A DNA stretch of 64,000 nucleotides from Stutzerimonas stutzeri (GCF_018138085.1 NZ_CP073105.1:1302001-1366000); one strand, 5' to 3'; counted from the first letter of the stretch, positions 50,757 through 60,461 are shown. Notes: generated from the letters alone by a model not told the origin. Numbers and translations: made by a program.

Positions 50757-51575
50757 TCAGGGCTTGAAGGCACCGATGAAGATGGACGGATCGATGCGTG
50801 CGTCGTTGAGGCTGACGTTCCAGTGCAGGTGCGGGCCGGTGGCCCGGCCTGTGGAGCCGACCTTGCCCAACACGGCGCCACGGGCGAGCTCTTCGCCGAC
50901 CTTCACGTCGATTTTCGAAAGGTGACAGAACATGCTGATCAGCCCCTGGCCGTGGTCGACGAACACCGTATTGCCGTTGAAGAAGTAGTTGCCGGTCAGG
51001 ATGACCTTGCCGGCTGCTGGCGTCTTGATCGGCGTGCCGGCCCTGGCGGCGAAGTCCAGGCCGGAATGCGGGTTGCGCTCTTCGCCGTTGAAGAAACGGC
51101 GCAGGCCGAACGGCGAGGACAGCGGGCCGTTGACCGGCTTGTCGAACAGCAGATTGCTGGGCTGGCGTGGGCTGAACTGCCGGTAGGCACGGGTCTGTTC
51201 GTCCAGCTCGCGCTCGATGCGCTTGAGGTCGGCAGGGTTCGGATTGACCTGCCGCTGGTTTTTCAGCGTGATGTGCTGCTCGCGGTAGGTACGCGGCTCG
51301 ACACGAAAGCTCTGCGCCCGGCCCTTGACGTCCAGCGATTGTTGACCGGCCTTGACTGACAGCGGAATCCCGACGATGGCGATCCAGCGCTGGCCGTCTT
51401 CGCGCACCACCAGCACCGGTTTGCCGTCGTAGCGGGCGCTTGGCGCGCTGGCACCGTCGCCGAGATCGACTACCGCCACGCCTCCGGGCACCGGCTTGTT
51501 GAGCAGCCGCGTGAGAAACCCTTCGGCGTGAACGGGAAGCGAGAGGCAGAGCAGCAGGGCAAAGGCAAAGCGCAT
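50757..51575 (-). CDS. secreted M23-family metallopeptidase
   Basis: 272 residues with a cleavable signal peptide (MRFAFALLLCLSLPVHA). The N-terminal beta domain (residues 30-100) leads to an M23 (LytM) domain: zinc ligands His170 and Asp174 (NPHSGLDFAA), His218 (MFCHLS) and the HLH pair 249/251 (GPHLHWN) are all present, so it should be an active cell-wall endopeptidase of the periplasm rather than a degenerate EnvC-type activator. It lies between xseA and the hydrolase gene, all on the minus strand with gaps of about 20 bp, so one transcript is likely. Confidence 0.9.
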   Translation of the reverse strand: MRFAFALLLCLSLPVHAEGFLTRLLNKPVPGGVAVVDLGDGASAPSARYDGKPVLVVREDGQRWIAIVGIPLSVKAGQQSLDVKGRAQSFRVEPRTYREQHITLKNQRQVNPNPADLKRIERELDEQTRAYRQFSPRQPSNLLFDKPVNGPLSSPFGLRRFFNGEERNPHSGLDFAARAGTPIKTPAAGKVILTGNYFFNGNTVFVDHGQGLISMFCHLSKIDVKVGEELARGAVLGKVGSTGRATGPHLHWNVSLNDARIDPSIFIGAFKP

Positions 51576-51596
51576 GGGAATCCTGAGCAGAGTGGG

Positions 51597-52976
51597 TTAG
51601 TCCAGCAGTGACAAGGTGACCGGCGTCTGGTGATTGTCTTCGACTCGGACGTCCAGTTCGCCTTCGCCCAGGCGCGCCTTCAACCGTTGGCCGGGGTGAG
51701 TCTGGGCTGCGTGACGAATCGCCTGGCCGCGCTCATCGAGCAGGATGCTGTAGCCACGTGACAGCGTGGCGAGCGGGCTGACCACATTGAGTGTCTGCGC
51801 CAGCGCCTGCAATTGGTGCCGATGGCCTTTCAGCCGATCCTGCATGGCGCGCGGCAGGCGCGTGGAAAGATGCTCGAGGCGCTGGCGAAGCAAGTTCAGG
51901 TTGAGGCCTGGATGCTGTCCGGACAGTCGCGTCTCGAGGCGGGCAAGACGTTCTTGCCCAGCGCAAAGCCGACGGTCGATGCCGCGCAATAACCGTTGCT
52001 CCAGATCGTCGATGCGCTGAGCCTGCTGTTGCAGTCGTTCGCCGGGGTGGCGCAGACGCCGCGTCAGGCTGTCGAGGCGTGAGCTGTCCCGGTGCAGGCG
52101 GTCGCGGATCCGCAGCAGCAGACGCTGACGCAGACCGTCGAGGCGCTGTCGCATATCGGCGCTGCTCGGCGCGAGCAGTTCGGCGGCGGCGGACGGGGTC
52201 GGCGCCCGCACGTCAGCGACGAAATCGGCGATGGATACGTCGGTCTCATGGCCGACGGCGCAGACGATCGGCGTCTCGCAGGCGGCCACCGCGCGTGCGA
52301 CGGTTTCTTCATTGAAGCACCAGAGATCTTCCAGCGAGCCGCCGCCGCGGGCCAGGATCAGTGCGTCGAAACCGCCGCGATCGGCCAGCTGCAGCGCACG
52401 GACGATCTGCGCCGTCGCCTCGCGACCTTGTACCGGTGTCGGCACCAGTGTCAGGGCCACCTGCGGCGCGCGTCGACGGAACACCGAAATGATGTCGCGA
52501 ATCACCGCGCCGGTTGGCGAGCTGACGATACCGATGCGCTGCGGATGAGCGGGCAGGGCGCGCTTGCCGGCGGCGTCGAATAGACCCTCGGCGCTGAGCT
52601 TGTCTTTCAAGGCTTCGAAGGCCAGGCGCAGGGAGCCATCGCCCGCCGGTTCGACGTTGTCGAGGATCAGCTGGTAGTCGCCACGCCCCTCGAACAATGA
52701 CACCCGTCCGCGTACCTTCATCGCCAGTCCGTCGCGCAGCGCCTGGCGCACGCGCAGGGCGTTCTGCCGGAACAGGGCGCAGCGGACCTGCGCGTTCTTG
52801 TCCTTGAGGGTGAAATAGATGTGGCCGGAGGCGGGCTTGGCCAGGTTGGATATCTCGCCTTCGACCCAGACCTGGGCGAACACGTCTTCCAGCAACAGCC
52901 GTGCACGGTTGTTGAGCTGGCTGACGGTCAGCACTTCACGGTCGAGGTTCAGGCGTTGAAAGGGATCGGTGAGCAT
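51597..52976 (-). CDS. xseA: exodeoxyribonuclease VII large subunit
   Basis: Single-strand DNA exonuclease subunit used in mismatch repair and DNA processing. 459 residues from the ATG at 52976 (MLTDPFQRLNLDREVLTVSQ). The N-terminal OB fold (NNRARLLLEDVFAQVWVEGE to NVEPAGDGSLRLAFE) is followed by the catalytic domain with VVSSPTGAVIRDI, LARGGGSLEDLWCFNEE and CAVGHETDVSIADFVADVRA, then a long coiled coil (residues about 280-400) and the C-terminal RGYSILLDERG. The small subunit xseB is not in the window. Confidence 0.96.
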   Translation of the reverse strand: MLTDPFQRLNLDREVLTVSQLNNRARLLLEDVFAQVWVEGEISNLAKPASGHIYFTLKDKNAQVRCALFRQNALRVRQALRDGLAMKVRGRVSLFEGRGDYQLILDNVEPAGDGSLRLAFEALKDKLSAEGLFDAAGKRALPAHPQRIGIVSSPTGAVIRDIISVFRRRAPQVALTLVPTPVQGREATAQIVRALQLADRGGFDALILARGGGSLEDLWCFNEETVARAVAACETPIVCAVGHETDVSIADFVADVRAPTPSAAAELLAPSSADMRQRLDGLRQRLLLRIRDRLHRDSSRLDSLTRRLRHPGERLQQQAQRIDDLEQRLLRGIDRRLCAGQERLARLETRLSGQHPGLNLNLLRQRLEHLSTRLPRAMQDRLKGHRHQLQALAQTLNVVSPLATLSRGYSILLDERGQAIRHAAQTHPGQRLKARLGEGELDVRVEDNHQTPVTLSLLD

Positions 52977-53115
52977 GGCGGCGATGATAAGGGAAAAGCG
53001 CGACAAGAGCGCTGAAGGTTGGAGGCTAAACGGAGACCAGGCGACGGACCAGCATTGACCTCGTTGCGAAGCGCATTAAGCTGCGCCGCTTTCATCGCCT
53101 CCTCTCGAGCCAGCC

Positions 53116-53670
53116 ATGAGCCACAGTCAAGCGATCGTCGTGCCGCGTATCTCCACGTTTCCCGGCCATGAAGCCAAGGCGCGCATGATTTTGCGCTGGT
53201 TGGCCGAGCGTCGTGTCGTCGAGGCGTTGCCCACTACCTGCGGCCGTGGCGTTGGCGGCATGGCATATGCCATCGGATCAGGCGCGCGCAGCGTCGTGCT
53301 CCACCCGGAGCGGTTGCCGTTCGGTGAGCCGATCAATGGTTTGGAGGTGGTGACCAAGCGCTGTATCTACACGCCGACCCGCGATTTCGCCGAGGAGGCG
53401 GGCTGCCCCGAGTGTCGACGCGAGATCGGCGAAGCGCTGTTCGAGAGCCTGGACGAGTGGATGCCCAAGCAGACCGATAACTTCACCTGCCCCGAATGCG
53501 GCTTCGAAGATGACGTCAACGGTTTCCTGTTCATACCGGCCTGCGGCTTTTCCAACCTCGGCTTTATCTTCAATGGCTGGGGGGAGGCTACCTTTACCCA
53601 GGCATTCATTGACGAGTTCGCGGCGCGCCTGGGCTTCAAGGTGGCGGTAGTGGTGGCTGAGAGTGACTGA
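53116..53670 (+). CDS. conserved protein with two CxxC pairs, function unknown
   Basis: 184 residues. Two CxxC pairs, Cys97/Cys100 (GCPECRRE) and Cys125/Cys128 (FTCPECGFED), are 24 residues apart and look like a zinc ribbon embedded in an alpha/beta protein. Flanks are CIYTPTRDFAEEAG before and GFLFIPACGFSNLGFIFNGW after, the latter very aromatic. I recall similar proteins in Pseudomonas carrying the unsupported name sugar ABC transporter ATPase; no ATPase motif is present. Divergent from xseA and 120 bp before guaB. Confidence 0.72.
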   Translation: MSHSQAIVVPRISTFPGHEAKARMILRWLAERRVVEALPTTCGRGVGGMAYAIGSGARSVVLHPERLPFGEPINGLEVVTKRCIYTPTRDFAEEAGCPECRREIGEALFESLDEWMPKQTDNFTCPECGFEDDVNGFLFIPACGFSNLGFIFNGWGEATFTQAFIDEFAARLGFKVAVVVAESD

Positions 53671-55260
<1,590 letters not shown>

Positions 55261-55264
55261 GCCA

Positions 55265-55375
55265 ACTCGAGCTTCAAGCTACAGGCGGCAGGCTACAGGC
55301 TTGCCGTCTTGCTTTTGAGGCTCTTGCTCTTACCTGAAGCCTGCGGCCCGCGGCCTGCAGCCCTTAAGCTGGTTT
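55265..55375. repeat. degenerate GC-rich repeat between guaB and guaA
   Basis: The spacer is made of loosely repeated units such as GCTTCAAGCTACAGG, GGCAGGCTACAGGC, CCTGAAGCCTGCGGC and GGCCTGCAGCCC in alternating orientation, able to fold into several hairpins. I recall this AAGCTnCAGGCnGCAGGC style as typical extragenic filler in P. stutzeri-group genomes. No T-rich terminator is seen, so read-through to guaA is possible. Confidence 0.45.
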
Positions 55376-55388
55376 TACGAGGCTCCTC

Positions 55389-56969
55389 ATGGTTCATCAA
55401 GACATTCACGCCCACCGCATCCTGATTCTCGATTTCGGCTCGCAGTACACCCAGCTGATCGCCCGTCGCGTTCGCGAGATCGGCGTCTACTGCGAACTGC
55501 ACCCGTTCGACATGAGCGACGAGGACATCCGTGCCTTCAACCCGCGCGGCATCATCCTGGCCGGCGGCCCGGAGTCGGTGCATGCCGAGGGCAGCCCGCG
55601 CGCACCGCAGGCGGTGTTCGATCTGGGCATTCCGCTGTTTGGCATCTGCTACGGCATGCAGACGATGTCCGAACAGCTCGGCGGCAAGGTTCAGGGCTCG
55701 GACGAGCGTGAGTTCGGCTATGCACGCGTCGACCTGGTCGGCAAGTCCAAGCTGTTCGACGGTATCGAAGACCACATGGACGACGACGGCGTGTTCGGCC
55801 TCGACGTCTGGATGAGCCACGGCGACAAGGTTACCGACCTGCCGGAAGGCTTCCATATCCTCGCCAGCACCCCGAGCTGCGCGATTGCCGCGATGGGCGA
55901 TGATGATCGCCGTTACTACGGCGTGCAGTTCCATCCGGAAGTGACCCACACCCGTCAGGGTGGCCGCATCCTGTCGCGCTTCCTGCTGGAAATCTGCGGC
56001 TGCGAAGCGCTGTGGACGCCGTCCAACATCGTCGAGGATCTGGTCGAGCAGGTCCGTAACCAGGTGGGTTCGGCCAACGTATTGCTGGGCCTGTCCGGCG
56101 GCGTGGATTCCTCGGTGGTCGCGGCGCTGCTGCACAAGGCCATCGGTGATCAACTGACCTGTGTATTCGTCGACAACGGCTTGCTGCGCCTGCATGAGGG
56201 CGACCAGGTGATGGCGATGTTTGCCGAGAACATGGGCGTCAAGGTGATCCGCGCCGACGCCGAAGCGCAATTCCTCGAGAACCTGGCCGGCGAAGCCGAC
56301 CCGGAAAAGAAGCGCAAGATCATCGGCCGCACCTTCATCGACGTCTTCGATGCGCAGGCCAGCAAGCTCGACAACATCCAGTTCCTCGCCCAGGGCACCA
56401 TCTACCCAGACGTCATCGAGTCCGCTGGCGCCAAGAGCGGCAAGGCGCACGTGATCAAGTCGCACCACAACGTCGGTGGCCTGCCGGAGGAAATGAACCT
56501 CAAGCTGGTCGAGCCGCTGCGTGAGCTGTTCAAGGACGAGGTCCGCAAGATCGGTCTCGAACTGGGCCTGCCTTACGACATGGTCTACCGCCATCCCTTC
56601 CCGGGTCCGGGTCTGGGCGTGCGTATCCTCGGTGAAGTGAAGAAGGAATACGCCGACCTGCTGCGTCGTGCCGATCACATCTTCATACAGGAACTGCGCA
56701 ACTTCGATTGGTACCACAAGACCAGCCAGGCCTTCGTGGTGTTCCAGCCGGTCAAGTCCGTCGGTGTGGTCGGCGACGGCCGCCGCTATGCTTGGGTCGT
56801 CGCGTTGCGTGCCGTGGAAACCATCGACTTCATGACCGCACGCTGGGCGCATCTGCCGTACGAGCTGCTGGAAAAGGTCTCCAACCGCATCATCAACGAA
56901 ATCGAAGGCATCTCGCGCGTCACCTACGACGTGTCGAGCAAGCCGCCGGCGACAATCGAGTGGGAGTGA
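55389..56969 (+). CDS. guaA: GMP synthase (glutamine-hydrolysing)
   Basis: Converts XMP to GMP with glutamine nitrogen. 526 residues: a class I amidotransferase domain with Cys87 ([10 protein letters not shown]) and the His/Glu pair in FHPEVTHT, an ATP pyrophosphatase domain with the P-loop LSGGVDSSV near 235-243, and the C-terminal dimerisation domain ending [17 protein letters not shown]. The 3' end is intact, although accessory DNA with an integrase begins right behind it; guaA 3' ends are known targets of tyrosine integrases. Confidence 0.98.
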   Translation: MVHQDIHAHRILILDFGSQYTQLIARRVREIGVYCELHPFDMSDEDIRAFNPRGIILAGGPESVHAEGSPRAPQAVFDLGIPLFGICYGMQTMSEQLGGKVQGSDEREFGYARVDLVGKSKLFDGIEDHMDDDGVFGLDVWMSHGDKVTDLPEGFHILASTPSCAIAAMGDDDRRYYGVQFHPEVTHTRQGGRILSRFLLEICGCEALWTPSNIVEDLVEQVRNQVGSANVLLGLSGGVDSSVVAALLHKAIGDQLTCVFVDNGLLRLHEGDQVMAMFAENMGVKVIRADAEAQFLENLAGEADPEKKRKIIGRTFIDVFDAQASKLDNIQFLAQGTIYPDVIESAGAKSGKAHVIKSHHNVGGLPEEMNLKLVEPLRELFKDEVRKIGLELGLPYDMVYRHPFPGPGLGVRILGEVKKEYADLLRRADHIFIQELRNFDWYHKTSQAFVVFQPVKSVGVVGDGRRYAWVVALRAVETIDFMTARWAHLPYELLEKVSNRIINEIEGISRVTYDVSSKPPATIEWE

Positions 56970-57270
56970 AATCAGGTCCTTCAGGGACTATCGGCACCTA
57001 TCGATAAGATGCTGTAACGTGTTGATTTAGAAGAAAATATGTCACGGCATCTATCGGTGGCTATCGCCGAGCAGCAGAACGCTCTGGCGGTAAGGGTGAC
57101 GGTAGGAATCGGAAGCCGGATTAAGACCCTCCCGTTTACTATCGAGACCAAACCGGTCTTTGACGGTAAATCTCTCCTTGGGAAAGCTTGCGCCATGCGG
57201 CTTTCCCGGCATCAGCAGGTCTCCTGGCCCTTGACGGTAAAAGCCGTCATGAACAGGAGGAAAAACCTCA
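56970..57270 (+). repeat. putative attachment region: CTATCG cluster and TTGACGGTAAA repeats
   Basis: 301 bases between guaA and the integrase without a gene. The hexamer CTATCG occurs five times (56988, 56998, 57051, 57061, 57139); the first four form two copies of CTATCGGNNNCTATCG (56988-57003 and 57051-57066). Two copies of TTGACGGTAAA follow at 57160-57170 and 57231-57241. Such clusters beside an integrase gene look like arm-type integrase sites and promoter repeats. The repeats are seen; the att role is inference. Confidence 0.6.
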
Positions 57271-58527
57271 ATGCTGACCGACACCGCACTGCGCAAACTA
57301 AAGCCCAAAGCCAAGCCCTACAAGGCTTCCGATCGCGACGGGATGTACGTAACGGTATCGCCCGGCGGTACCGTCACCTTTCGCTACGATTACCGTCTCA
57401 ATGGACGCCGGGAAACGCTGACCATCGGACGGTATAGGCCAGCGGGGATTTCATTGGCCATGGCGCGCGAAAAGCTGCTGGATGCCAAGCGAATGGTTGC
57501 TCAAGGCATATCTCCCTCCTTGGAAAAACAGCGAGCCAAGCGGCGACTGACAGCTGCCAAGTCGTTTGGCGACATGCTGAAGAGATGGCTGACTGATACG
57601 CGTATGGCCGACAGCACGCGATCCATGCGCAAGAGCATCATTGATCGCGACATCCTGCCGGTCTTCGAGAACCGTCTCCTGACCGAAATCACTGCAGACG
57701 ATCTCCGCATGCTCTGCGCCAAGGTGAAGGGGCGTGGTGCGCCGGCAACGGCCGTCCACATTCGCGACATCGTGAAGCAGGTCTTTGCGTTTGCAATCCT
57801 GCACGGTGAGAAAGTGGAGAATCCGGCCGACGGTGTTAAGGCAGCATCGATCGCCACCTTCGTGCCGAAAGACCGAGCGCTGACCCCGACCGAGATTCGC
57901 CTGGCTTTTCACCAGTTGGAGTCGATTGCGGCGTACCCCACCATTCGATTGGCCTTGCGCCTGGTACTGCTGACCTTGGTGCGTAAAAGCGAGCTGATCG
58001 AAGCTACTTGGAATGAGGTGAATTTTGAGAACGCCACGTGGACGATCTCCAAGCAGCGTATGAAGGGACGCAATCCCCACGTGGTCCACCTGTCGCGCCA
58101 GGCTCTGGACATCTTCGTGGCATTGCACACGTGTGCTGCAGGCTCGAGGTTCGTGCTGCCCTCGCGCTATGACATCCACCGCTGCATGTCGCACGCCACC
58201 TTGAACCGAATCACGCAACTGATCGCATCGCGGGCCAAGGAGGCGGGGTTGCCTCTGGAGCCGTTTACGGTGCACGACCTGCGCAGGACTGGCTCTACGC
58301 TACTCAACGAAGTGGGCTTCAACGGTGACTGGATTGAGAAGTGCCTGGCGCATGAGGAAGGGCGTTCCTCGCGCTCCGTCTACAACAAGGCCGAATATGC
58401 GGAGCAGCGGCGCCACATGTTGCAAGAGTGGGCAGACATGGTTGATGCCTGGATCGATGGTCGGACTCACCTTCCGAAGCTGTTGCCGGACAATGTGTCC
58501 GTGCCGGTATTGAGTGCAGCCGTATAA
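57271..58527 (+). CDS. tyrosine recombinase/integrase with DUF4102-type N-terminus
   Basis: 418 residues. The N-terminal DUF4102 domain starts MLTDTALRKLKPKAKPYKAS and includes DGMYVTVSPGGTVTFRYDYR; a core-binding domain follows (about 95-185), then the catalytic domain. Catalytic residues seen: Arg238 (LVRKSE), His335 and Arg338 (HDLRRTG), His361 (LAHEEG) and Tyr371 (SVYNKAEY). It is complete and should be active. AGGAGG precedes the ATG. The gene faces away from guaA and is the first gene of the island, the usual layout for P4-type integrases. Confidence 0.93.
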   Translation: MLTDTALRKLKPKAKPYKASDRDGMYVTVSPGGTVTFRYDYRLNGRRETLTIGRYRPAGISLAMAREKLLDAKRMVAQGISPSLEKQRAKRRLTAAKSFGDMLKRWLTDTRMADSTRSMRKSIIDRDILPVFENRLLTEITADDLRMLCAKVKGRGAPATAVHIRDIVKQVFAFAILHGEKVENPADGVKAASIATFVPKDRALTPTEIRLAFHQLESIAAYPTIRLALRLVLLTLVRKSELIEATWNEVNFENATWTISKQRMKGRNPHVVHLSRQALDIFVALHTCAAGSRFVLPSRYDIHRCMSHATLNRITQLIASRAKEAGLPLEPFTVHDLRRTGSTLLNEVGFNGDWIEKCLAHEEGRSSRSVYNKAEYAEQRRHMLQEWADMVDAWIDGRTHLPKLLPDNVSVPVLSAAV

Positions 58528-58536
58528 AGGAATGGG

Positions 58537-58576
58537 CAGGTTGTCAGTTGACAACCTGTCGAATCATACGAATACT
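58537..58576 (+). promoter_or_regulatory. 22-bp palindromic operator and promoter of the HicA-like/HTH cassette
   Basis: CAGGTTGTCA (58537-58546) and TGACAACCTG (58549-58558) are perfect 10-bp arms around GT, ending 29 bp before the next ATG. The right arm contains a perfect -35 TTGACA (58548-58553), and AATACT (58571-58576) is spaced 17 bases from it as a possible -10. A regulator bound here would cover the -35. The downstream HTH protein is the obvious candidate. Confidence 0.65.
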
Positions 58577-58587
58577 GGAGACCATCC

Positions 58588-58863
58588 ATGGCCCGTCCTT
58601 CACATCCGAAGAAAGAGATCGAAGAAGCGCTTAAACATGCCGAAGGGCAGGGGTGGCGCATCGAAGTCGGCGGCAGTCACGCCTGGGGACGGATCTACTG
58701 CCCCTATAACGACGAGGAATGTCGCTGCGGTGAGTTCTGCATCACCAGCGTGTGGAGTACGCCGAAGAGCCCTGGTAACCACGCACGCGCCTTGCGACGC
58801 GTCGTGGATAACTGCACCACGCACCGTAAGCCGCAAGAGGCTGCCAACGGCGCAGAGGAGTAG
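58588..58863 (+). CDS. small HicA-like protein, candidate toxin
   Basis: 91 residues. The order helix (KKEIEEALKHAEGQGWRIE), strand, GGSHAWGRIYCP, then STPKSPGNHARALRRVVDNC resembles HicA mRNA interferases, in which a Gly-Ser-His on the second strand carries the catalytic His (here His31) and a basic helix ends the domain. Unlike HicA it has four clustered cysteines (Cys38, Cys45, Cys47, Cys51) that may bind zinc. GGAG precedes the ATG. It is followed 4 bp later by an HTH gene. The HicA link is my reading of the pattern, not a search result. Confidence 0.6.
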   Translation: MARPSHPKKEIEEALKHAEGQGWRIEVGGSHAWGRIYCPYNDEECRCGEFCITSVWSTPKSPGNHARALRRVVDNCTTHRKPQEAANGAEE

Positions 58864-58867
58864 CACG

Positions 58868-59392
58868 ATGGAATACACCTTCACTCTGAAATACCAACTC
58901 GCCGATGATGACCGGAACCCGGATGTGCTGGTCGAACGCCTTGGCGAAGCGGGCTGCGACGATGCCCTGGTTGGCATCGGTCAGCCGGGGCGGCTGGCGC
59001 TGGAGTTCATTCGCGAGGCGGAGAACGCAGATGCGGCTGTGCGCAGTGCACTGGCCGATGTGCGCAGTGCAGTGCCCTCGGCCAGGCTGATCGAGGTCGC
59101 CCCGGATCTGGTCGGCCTGACCGACGTGGCCGAAATGGTCGGGGTATCGCGACAGAACATGCGCAAACTGATGCTGGCCAACCCGGGCAGCTTCCCGGCA
59201 CCTGTGCACGAGGGCAGTGCGTCGATCTGGCACCTGGCGGATGTGCTGACCTGGTTGCAGGCCAGGGGCAGCTATTCGCTGGCCAGAGATGTACTGGAAG
59301 TGGCTCAAGTGGCTTTGCAGGTCAATCTGGCGAAGGAAAGTCGGCGTCTACCTCGCTCGACTTCTACGGAGCTGGAAGCTCTAGTTGGCTGA
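58868..59392 (+). CDS. helix-turn-helix protein paired with the HicA-like gene, candidate antitoxin
   Basis: 174 residues from the ATG at 58868 after GAGGAG. Residues 1-78 form an alpha/beta domain (MEYTFTLKYQLADDDRNPDV, LALEFIREAENADAAVRSAL) that could be HicB-like. Residues 81-131 are a MerR/excisionase-type winged helix (DLVGLTDVAEMVGVSRQNMR, SIWHLADVLTWLQARG). A helical tail follows. The design of interaction domain plus DNA-binding domain, immediately behind a small toxin-like gene and a palindrome, fits an autoregulating antitoxin; it could also be a plain regulator of the island. Confidence 0.65.
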   Translation: MEYTFTLKYQLADDDRNPDVLVERLGEAGCDDALVGIGQPGRLALEFIREAENADAAVRSALADVRSAVPSARLIEVAPDLVGLTDVAEMVGVSRQNMRKLMLANPGSFPAPVHEGSASIWHLADVLTWLQARGSYSLARDVLEVAQVALQVNLAKESRRLPRSTSTELEALVG

Positions 59393-59412
59393 GGCCTGCA
59401 TCGGCCGCATAC

Positions 59413-59778
59413 CTAATCTGAGCTCGACCGAACCGGGCGGGTTTTCCGTAGGCGGACATCCGGGCAACTGATGTCTTTACGAGGCGCCTGCTTGCGCTCC
59501 TCGATCCAGGCCTCCACCTCAGCTAAGTCCCATACGACGCAACGCGGTGTCAGGTTAAAGCGTCTAGGGAACTCGCCACGACGCTCCATCTCGTAGATGG
59601 TCGTTTCGGACAGAGGGATGATCTGTCTCAGCTCTTGTCGCCGAATGGTGCGCCGAAACGGTAGGGGGCTTTGCTTCGGAAACTGTGGTAGCACGTCGTA
59701 GCCGTCTGTCTCTGGAATGGGCAGTGGCTCGCTGTTTTTAGAAATCAGTAAGCTGGGCATAGGCGATTGTGGCTCCAC
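59413..59778 (-). CDS. AlpA-family/excisionase-like DNA-binding protein
   Basis: Up to 121 residues; start is either a GTG at 59778 or the ATG at 59760 (MPSLLISKN). Residues about 47-94 are an AlpA-type helix-turn-helix: RRQELRQIIPLSETTIYEME, then GEFPRRFNLTPRCVVWDLAE and VEAWIEER. AlpA proteins activate or act as excision factors for P4-type integrases and are common at the other end of such elements. It is convergent with the HTH gene, 20 bp apart. The N-terminal 40 residues are Pro-rich and unlike the family. Confidence 0.78.
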   Translation of the reverse strand: MEPQSPMPSLLISKNSEPLPIPETDGYDVLPQFPKQSPLPFRRTIRRQELRQIIPLSETTIYEMERRGEFPRRFNLTPRCVVWDLAEVEAWIEERKQAPRKDISCPDVRLRKTRPVRSSSD

Positions 59779-60162
59779 GTTGACTAAGGGAGTCTGCGGA
59801 ATAGCGGCATGGTGCGGTTCGGTACCTATCGAGACAACCTGTTGCAGCGTAGAGGAACGAAACCTAGATCCATCTGCAATGCCCTTGTAGTCACGGGATT
59901 CAATTGATGCCAGCGAGCGAAGGACAACACCACCACGAAGGCTTCGGGCAATTGCAGCCGGTCACGACTGGCAGCTACCGGCCAGAAGCAGCCGCTCAAG
60001 AGCGACCGTTATCGCCCCATAGTTGACATAGCTTTCGTTGCTGAATTGAGCAACTCAGCAGGTCTAAGTCCATCAGAGCGAACAATCTTTAAGTTCCCGC
60101 GTTGCCATTGTCACATCCCGCCGTCTGGATGGATGCTTCATCATGCTTAAGTGGAGAGAATC
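59779..60162. other. non-coding stretch, probably decayed island DNA
   Basis: About 380 bases without a supported gene. It contains CGGTACCTATCGA (59820-59832), which matches CGGCACCTATCGA at 56992-57004 with one mismatch, and lower GC than its surroundings towards 60060-60110. No RNA gene or complete frame was recognised. Confidence 0.4.
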
Positions 60163-60425
60163 GTGTTTCCAATCAATGTGTGGTTTGCCTACACCGCCGC
60201 TTGCGTGCTCCCGACAATCTTTGCCGCATTTTCCTAACTGGTCAGCTTTCGGCTGCGCTCAACCCGAAGCCAGGCCTGTTCGTGTTGGCATTCTTTCCCC
60301 AGTTTGTGGATCCGGCACGTGGATCGGTCTGGTTGCAGATGATGGTTTACGGGATGTGGTTTGCTGTACTGACAGCCTTGGGTTTTGCCTTTGCTAGGCA
60401 CCGACGCAGCCATCAATCAGATTGA
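60163..60425 (+). pseudogene. LysE-family exporter remnant
   Basis: Begins with a good start (GTG at 60163 after GGAGAG) and the typical LysE N-terminus MFPINVWFAYTAACVL, but this frame stops after 24 codons. A different frame then carries the conserved C-terminal block LSAALNPKPGLFVLAFFPQF and VDPARGSVWLQMMVYGMWFA, ending at 60425. About 100 internal residues and the frame are lost, so the gene is dead. LysE proteins export amino acids. Confidence 0.8.
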
Positions 60426-60426
60426 A

Positions 60427-60461
60427 CAAAGGGCATTTGGCTGAACGCCAAGCGCCCTTTG
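60427..60461 (+). terminator. hairpin after the LysE remnant
   Basis: CAAAGGGC (60427-60434) pairs with GCCCTTTG (60454-60461) and inside it TTGGC with GCCAA around loop TGAAC. It follows the remnant stop directly; the downstream T tract is poor (TTGGGG). Confidence 0.55.

Noticed and set aside
55265..55375. guaB-guaA spacer as a riboswitch or small RNA
   Set aside because: The alternating short repeats look like degenerate extragenic filler; no purine riboswitch core was seen.
57039..57437. 132-codon open frame before and into the integrase
   Set aside because: It overlaps the repeat region and the integrase start in another frame; composition and lack of homology suggest chance.
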